This document shows, one piece after another, positions 58,561 through 64,000 of a stretch of 64,000 bases of DNA. This stretch comes from Gracilariopsis chorda (lineage: Eukaryota; Rhodophyta; Florideophyceae; Gracilariales; Gracilariaceae), in NCBI GenBank assembly GCA_003194525.1, contig NBIV01000055.1, forward strand, positions 62,001 through 126,000, read 5' to 3'. Each line of letters opens with the position of its first letter. The stretch's first letter is position 1. A program made the translations under genes and the position numbers. Under the pieces are notes generated by a model. It had not been told where the DNA came from and did not search any database. It worked only from the letters and a program-made list of their open reading frames with translations.

Positions 58561-59987
58561 ATGCGACTTTGCAGCCGATGATGCCCCCCTGCGGACAGTA
58601 CAAGAAAGTCGATATAGATCATCGACAGGTTGCTGATGGTTATCTGTTAGGGTTTCTGTGACCTAGAATCAATCTGAAATGGTTGTGCACTACGGCGTGG
58701 GTGAGTGCAACGAGGACTGGAAGCCCAGAGATCGCAACACACAAGGACCACCCTCACGACTATCCTTTCCTTCTTGCTTCTTTCCTTCCTTCGCTTTATT
58801 CCTACCTTTTCAAGTCCATGGGCCTCAGTACCACAGAGCGCATCATTGGCGACGTAGCGTGTGATAATGTGCGAAATGAATGTTTTCGTCATCGCTCTGT
58901 CTGAGGTGCGGCAACTGCTGGCTACTAGTGATGATTCAGATGATGTGTTCCTAGCTCTAAACGCTGAAACGATTATGCAGTTGTGTCAATGCTCTTTTCA
59001 TTCCACCAACATCCTGATTCAATGTCTAAATGTCCATATTGCAACAACCTATGTCAACGTGGGAAGGTAGAAGCTTTATTCTCTGACAGGTCGATGATCT
59101 TCCCTCCTCCCTCTTTCTCTTTGGCACTAATTCGCTTAAAAGCAGCTCCGAACTGCGCTACACGACCAATTCCACGACAGGTATCGTTACCATAATAGCG
59201 ATAAACCTCACACGCGCCCAATTGCTCTGCGGATTAAATTAGCACTTGTTGCACATATCGCTATGTTTCTTCTCGCTACAGCAGATTCGCAGGCATGAGA
59301 AGTGTGTTGCTACTTCATTTCGGTTCATGGTGTTTGCTTCTGAAATGGTTCTGGAGCCACAGAGGTGTTTAGTACAAGTGGGAAAAACATTGACAGGTTA
59401 GATGTGTCCAACTTCTTCAACTTCCAAAAAATTTGCATTTCAGGAAATGTAGTAAGTAGTAAACGCACTCAAGAACCAAAAGATCACATGTGGACCTTCG
59501 TTATCATCTCCTACAGACCGTTTCCGGTTCTCCGTTTCCGTACTGATAACTATTAAAACTGACCAACCCCTCCAAGGCTCACTTTTAAAGAAAATGAGCA
59601 AGTTGACACCTGATGTGGCGTGATCGCGTCTACTCTAATCTGGGCAACAATATTGGTAACTCATAGGATGCTTTCTTCCCCATTGCCATGGGGGAAATCA
59701 GGCTGTGCGGTATTGGCCATGGGCGTTGTCATTGCCTTCATGCACTGTTGGTATTGTGTCGGGTATTGATGGAGACTGTAATGTCAACGGGTTTTCACAA
59801 AGATGTAGACAGTAAAATGTATCCCTAGCAGTTGCCTATCATTTCCCTATCATTATGAATTTGAATTCTCTGTACTTCGAATTGATAATGGCTGCAAGGA
59901 TGTGGAACGATGCCCCCTTCACTTTCGATATAGAGTGGGCTTGGGTCTCCTCGTTTTAAAGAAAGATACCGAACTCTATCATGCTAC
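58561..59987. other. Unassigned spacer between LINE fragment and duplicated pseudogene
   Basis: About 1.4 kb; short frames only. Nothing recognised. Confidence 0.35.
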
Positions 59988-61462
59988 CCTCCTTTTACGT
60001 GAATGCCGAGATCGACTCGTGTGAAATCACACTTGCTGGACTTGTTGCAAGCTTTGTTGCTGCTGCGTCCCCCGCATTGCAAAATCATTCGAATCTTCAA
60101 TAACCACATTTTGATTCGATTGTGGAACTGGCGTTGGCATTCCCGTCTGCATTTCCGTTGTCAATTCCGCCATGTTCGCCGTATTCTGATTAACGGAGGC
60201 AGCAGATCTTTGGCTCATGGTTTCCGGAGGTACTGCCGAGTAGAACATTGGTCCGTTGGATTTGACGACAGCATACAACATTGATGTAGGGAGGGAAAAA
60301 GATACAGGCACATGTTGAAGTGCTGTGGAATGTGTGTAAGCGGACTCCGGGTGAACGGTAGGTACCTCATAGGTACCGCTTGTTGAGCGCGAGCTGCAAG
60401 GTCCTTACGCGCTTCCCTCGACTGCCGTTGCTGAAGTTCTCTGTTCTTGGCTGCAACCTTTGCCAGGCGTGTACTCCTCCGCAGAGGTAGATGGTATACT
60501 TGCATCGAAGCAGCCGCGTTGTAGATTTCGTGAGTGTCGTGCTGAAGTTCAACAGATGGTAGATCTGGTTCAATTAGATAGCTTCCTGACAATAAGTTTT
60601 ATCGTACGCAGGCAATGCGACGTGCTGTCAGCGTATCCGCCATCCACCAGCGGGCGAGTGCCGTTATGAGGCTCACGGAATGTTGACAGAAAGAACCGGC
60701 CCGTGTCTGATTGAATTCGAATGCTTCTCTTCCCCGTGCTTCACTACACTGAGCAGCAGGATCCGTTGGCTCCAAGATTTTGCTCTTTCCTTCTTGGTTT
60801 GAGCACAAGGATCCGAATGAGTTTTGTGGCCCTTAGGGTCCTAATCTGCTATACAGACGTTTTCTTCGATGCCTTTTTAGGGCTGTGGGCCACATGCTGG
60901 CATCTATCTGCCTTTGCCTCCTGGACTTTGGGCGACTGTGAACAAGACTCATCCATCTCTTGAGCACTCCGGGGAGAGATGCTGCCTCGCTTGATCTCTG
61001 AAGAGTGGCTTGAGCGAACCCAGTGACATCCAAATCTCTTCGGTTGTCGGAAATGGCGCCTCTGGTATTTTTTTTCGCTTTTGCTGGCGCCTTCGTCGCT
61101 TAGTTGTGTTTTCTGAATAACCGCTGTGGTTTTCGGGGGCGTTTTCGGGCCATACGGCCCTGCCGCTTCTTCGTTGGTTTGGTATGCGTTGACACAGATG
61201 CAGATTATTTAGGAGTCAGAGTTGGTGGCAGAGCCGTAGCTGGACCTGCTTCGAAGTTTGTGGACGATTGCTTTGCTTGCCTTCCCGTCCTCCCCAGATC
61301 TGTTTCGGTTTGTTCTGCGTTTTCCCTCAATTTTCTGGAACTATTCCTTTGTCCCTTGATTTCAAGATTTTTGGCATTAGGCTCAACAGATAAATTCACC
61401 AATTCTGGCCTGGTCCGTTGAAAAGATTCTTCCTTTTCTTTAATATAGTCTGATGGAGCCAA
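59988..61462 (-). pseudogene. Broken copy of the 493-aa gene
   Basis: Minus strand. The segment 60010-60525 is nearly identical to 53165-53672, but carries a 4-bp deletion (GGTAGGTACCTCAT versus GGTAGGTATATTCCTCAT, about 60360) that shifts the frame. It then enters ~190 bp of unrelated sequence (60527-60715), and resumes at lower similarity through 61400 (e.g. RKLRENAEQTETDLGRTGRQAKQSSTN versus RKLTENTEQTETDLGKPGRQARQSSTN, in pieces). The terminal TLTPK segment is followed by a changed start region. Not expected to make the full protein. Confidence 0.85.
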
Positions 61463-62845
61463 TTATGCTCACAGCAGTCCCGTTTGCTTGTTCATTTTGC
61501 TTTGATTGTCAGGAATCATATCAAAGACCGGCACACCGCGTGAAGGCGAACAGCGTGTGCCCGAAAATATTCAATACTGTTCTAATTGAGGTTTTGTCGA
61601 GTAACAAAGTACGACCTTCATTAGCAGTATTGCGTCGGTCCATTCCTATAACCCCGTCCAATGAAAAGAACAAACCAAATCTTAATGGCAAAACAAGAAA
61701 ACTGCAAATGAAGCAGTAGAGAGAATTCAAAAATAGTCCAAAGCTTGCGACGGAATAACGTATTGTTAGAGTAACTTCTCGTCGAGATTTGTGATAGGGT
61801 GCTATTCGTTCATAATCAGATCCTGTCTTTTAAATCCAAGCGTGCAGAAGACGGTGGTATTGCTTCTACTCAAATTGATGTCGGTGCAATTCATTATTGC
61901 GCGATAAGGAGAGTGGCGCGCAGAATATGGAGAGCTGAAAAGACCCGTGACAGTGCTGAGTGAGTTACCGCGCTTCATACTCTATGTTTCCATTTACAAG
62001 TAGTATTACTGGTAATGTCATTTGAGTTCATTTTGTTGCAAGAACAGAGCCACTGTTGGTTTTTCAATTGGAAAAGCCGGGGTTGACAAGTGATAAAGCA
62101 TATGCTTATTGACAGATTAGAATATTGGGTCTTGTGGTTGCCTTGAACTTGATGTGTTGAACGTGTTCGCATAGTTATAATACATATAGAATGAATTTAT
62201 TGACTCCATTACAGTCTTACGGAGTCAGGGACATGAGGGAGCGGCAGGAGTTTTCACTTTTATTGGCTTCCTTCAAGAGTAATTAGACAGGAATAAGCAA
62301 AGAAACATTCGAGATTCTGCCAACGTTCAATACCGAAGGGCTAGCACTTTTATATCGGCCATATATGACAATAAGATGTGGAAGGAAATGCGAGGGAATC
62401 GTTTGCAAGATAGTGAAGGCTGATGCGAACTGATACTGGACATCTTTACTAGAACCAGGACCGACGCACTGTCGATGACTGGAACCAAGCACAGCGTCGC
62501 TCCCCAAGTGACCTCTGTACTTATACTACTTGTACGGTCTTCATGTAATCACGTTAAGTTGTCGTAATGCTAGGCGGGAACCACTGTATTGCATCATTAG
62601 TGCTTAGGCTTGCGCTTGCGCTCCAATATGACACCAACTCATGATCTCTTAATCTGGTCAATTACCGTAGAATTCAACCATGAACTCAGGGCCTAATTGT
62701 CTGAGAAACAATGCATCACAGGACACTAAAGGAAATGAAGAGAATATGTTGAGCACGTAGACCGGTCAGCATGACCAAATAAATGAGAACCTAAAGAAAA
62801 TTTGTCTAATAATATCGCTTGTATGTATATATCATTTTTAGCTAA
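61463..62845. repeat. Upstream part of duplicated unit 2
   Basis: About 1.4 kb. Diverged homologue of 54536-55680 (best segments 61905-62170). No supported gene. Confidence 0.55.
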
Positions 62846-62852
62846 AACAAAA

Positions 62853-63200
62853 TTTAGGAACCCCGGGAGGGCGGCGCAGCCTCCCCCGGAGCCCAAGGAC
62901 TGGGGCCATCACCCCCCAGCCCTGTCCCTTTAGGACCTGAGGCATTAACCCCCAGGTCCAAGGACGGGGTCATCACTCCCCACCCTTCTTCCATTTCCAG
63001 TCTTCATCTTCAAGCAACACTGGGCGCAGTTTACGGGGTTCGAACCCCCAACTCCCGCTCCCAATCTTGCGTGCCCGCCCACCCGCCCACGGGACGGGAA
63101 CTGGTGCATCAATCCCCGCCCCGGCATCAGTCGGTTTCAATTTGGTATTTGTTCCAGAAACCACCCGAAAGTCCCTGTTTTTGTCCCACTTTTGTCCTGC
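62853..63200. repeat. GC-rich hairpin-array element, copy 2
   Basis: Near copy of 55690-56035 with scattered substitutions (e.g. CACCCTTC for CATCCTTC, CATCAATCCCCG for CATCAGTTCCCG). The last hairpin loses two base pairs compared with copy 1, while the first four stems and the GGGGTTCGAACCCC palindrome are kept. Confidence 0.8.
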
Positions 63201-63680
63201 TTTTGCACAAAAGCAATTCCACTTCTGGGCGCAGTTTCCAATCGAATATGCAGCATTGAATTGAATCTACTCGTGTGAAATGAAATTCGCTAGATTGGCA
63301 AGACGTTATTCAGCCAGAGAATTTTGCGCACAGAACAAGTACTATATCAGCAATCAATAATTTTCAGTTACATTTTTACTGAAAGCATGAAAATCCAGCC
63401 AGAACTTGCGGCGGAGCTCTTCTCAAACCCGAGACAAGGCAACATTACAAATTCCTGTGTCTTGATGTGCAGTGCTCTATTCTGGACATCATCTTCTAGA
63501 ATTACCCTCAGGCTTACTCATGAGGAAGTTGTGTAGCAGTTGAATACTATCACCATGACCTGCGAAACACACTCTTCATATTGTGGACACCGTTGCCTTT
63601 GAGATCAGGTGAAAGCGGTTGGTTGGGTTAACGCAAATGCGGAACATTGAAGGGCAAGAATGCAGCGTCACTACTGGTGT
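63201..63680. other. Unassigned right-end spacer
   Basis: About 480 bp; one 70-codon plus-strand frame (63324-63536) of no recognisable type. Confidence 0.35.
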
Positions 63681-64000
63681 CAAAAAAAAAAAAGAGAAAA
63701 TAAGTTAATTATTTTAAAAAGTCCGGTGAGTATATTGTTGGCTGGCTATCCAAGAAGCCGTCGGCCGGACTTGTAGAGTCCTCGGAACTTGGAAGGCGAA
63801 CAAAGCGCTCCCGCTTGCGAATGACTTTCGCTAACGCGATAGAAATCAACTCACCGTTCATCTTCGGTGAGCAGAATGAGCGATCTGCCTACTTCGGCAG
63901 AGCCGCAAGTTCATTGTTTCAGCGATGACACATTCGCGTAGGCAATTGGCGCGCTATTCATTTCGCGCCGAGAAGTGAGCAGTCTCAGAGCATTTCCACT
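63681..64000. other. Structured tail: A-rich tract followed by stacked hairpins
   Basis: A12 tract and AT-rich stretch (63682-63719), then an 8-bp perfect stem AAGTCCGG/CCGGACTT (63719-63726 with 63765-63772) enclosing GGCT/AGCC, a CTCACCG/CGGTGAG stem (63850-63856 with 63865-63871) and a CTGCC/GGCAG stem closed by ..ACTTC.. (63885-63900). Composition differs from the adjacent spacer. Could be the end of a structured RNA gene or of a mobile element; it is cut by the window edge. Confidence 0.4.

Overview
The window reads as nuclear DNA of a photosynthetic eukaryote, most likely a red alga. Nearly all genes are single-exon. The few introns I can place are short (53-104 bp), with GTATGT/GTACGT-type donors and TACTAAC/CTAAC-type branch points. 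Several products look organelle-directed: HflX, coproporphyrinogen oxidase, an RNB exoribonuclease, a DUF4079 membrane protein and a bacterial-type UvrB. A gene-dense left part abuts a retroelement-rich right part, the layout described for multicellular red algae such as Chondrus. The species is inference; no rRNA or organelle marker is present.

Layout. 0-7 kb: 3' part of a gamma-tubulin complex protein (GCP2-like), then a large WD40/coiled-coil protein. 7-20 kb: tightly packed small genes: PRXL2-type thioredoxin-fold protein, bS21-like mitoribosomal protein, SDR oxidoreductase, an unrecognised protein with an apparent frameshift and a 66-nt intron, hemerythrin-like protein, HflX (apparent frameshift), LYRM7/MZM1-like assembly factor, DUF4079 protein, Nudix hydrolase. 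20-32 kb: CIPK/SNF1-like kinase, secreted CAP protein, possible AAGAB/Irc6-like protein, class I aminotransferase, membrane-anchored cyclophilin. 32-48.8 kb: PEMT-type phospholipid methyltransferase (three exons), a small membrane protein, RNB exoribonuclease, coproporphyrinogen III oxidase (three exons), a polytopic membrane protein, UvrB, a serine-rich protein and a HORMA-like protein. 48.8-64 kb: decayed LINE 3' ends, a SINE-like element, and a segmental duplication carrying an unknown basic low-complexity protein (intact copy at 53.1-54.5 kb, broken copy at 60.0-61.5 kb). Each unit of the duplication is followed by a GC-rich hairpin-array element.

Main points of interest: (1) a nuclear gene for bacterial-type UvrB with altered damage-hairpin residues; (2) a 640-bp SINE-like family, three copies, each with its own 11-12 bp target duplication and a (GA)n tail like that of a LINE in the same window; (3) a duplicated array of hairpins sharing a CATCA-type loop; (4) a recurrent promoter-like TACCCTTGGTAC/GGTACC motif; (5) two apparent single-base frameshifts in C/G runs of otherwise good genes; (6) two intron-split genes (CPOX, PEMT) that single-ORF gene finding would miss.
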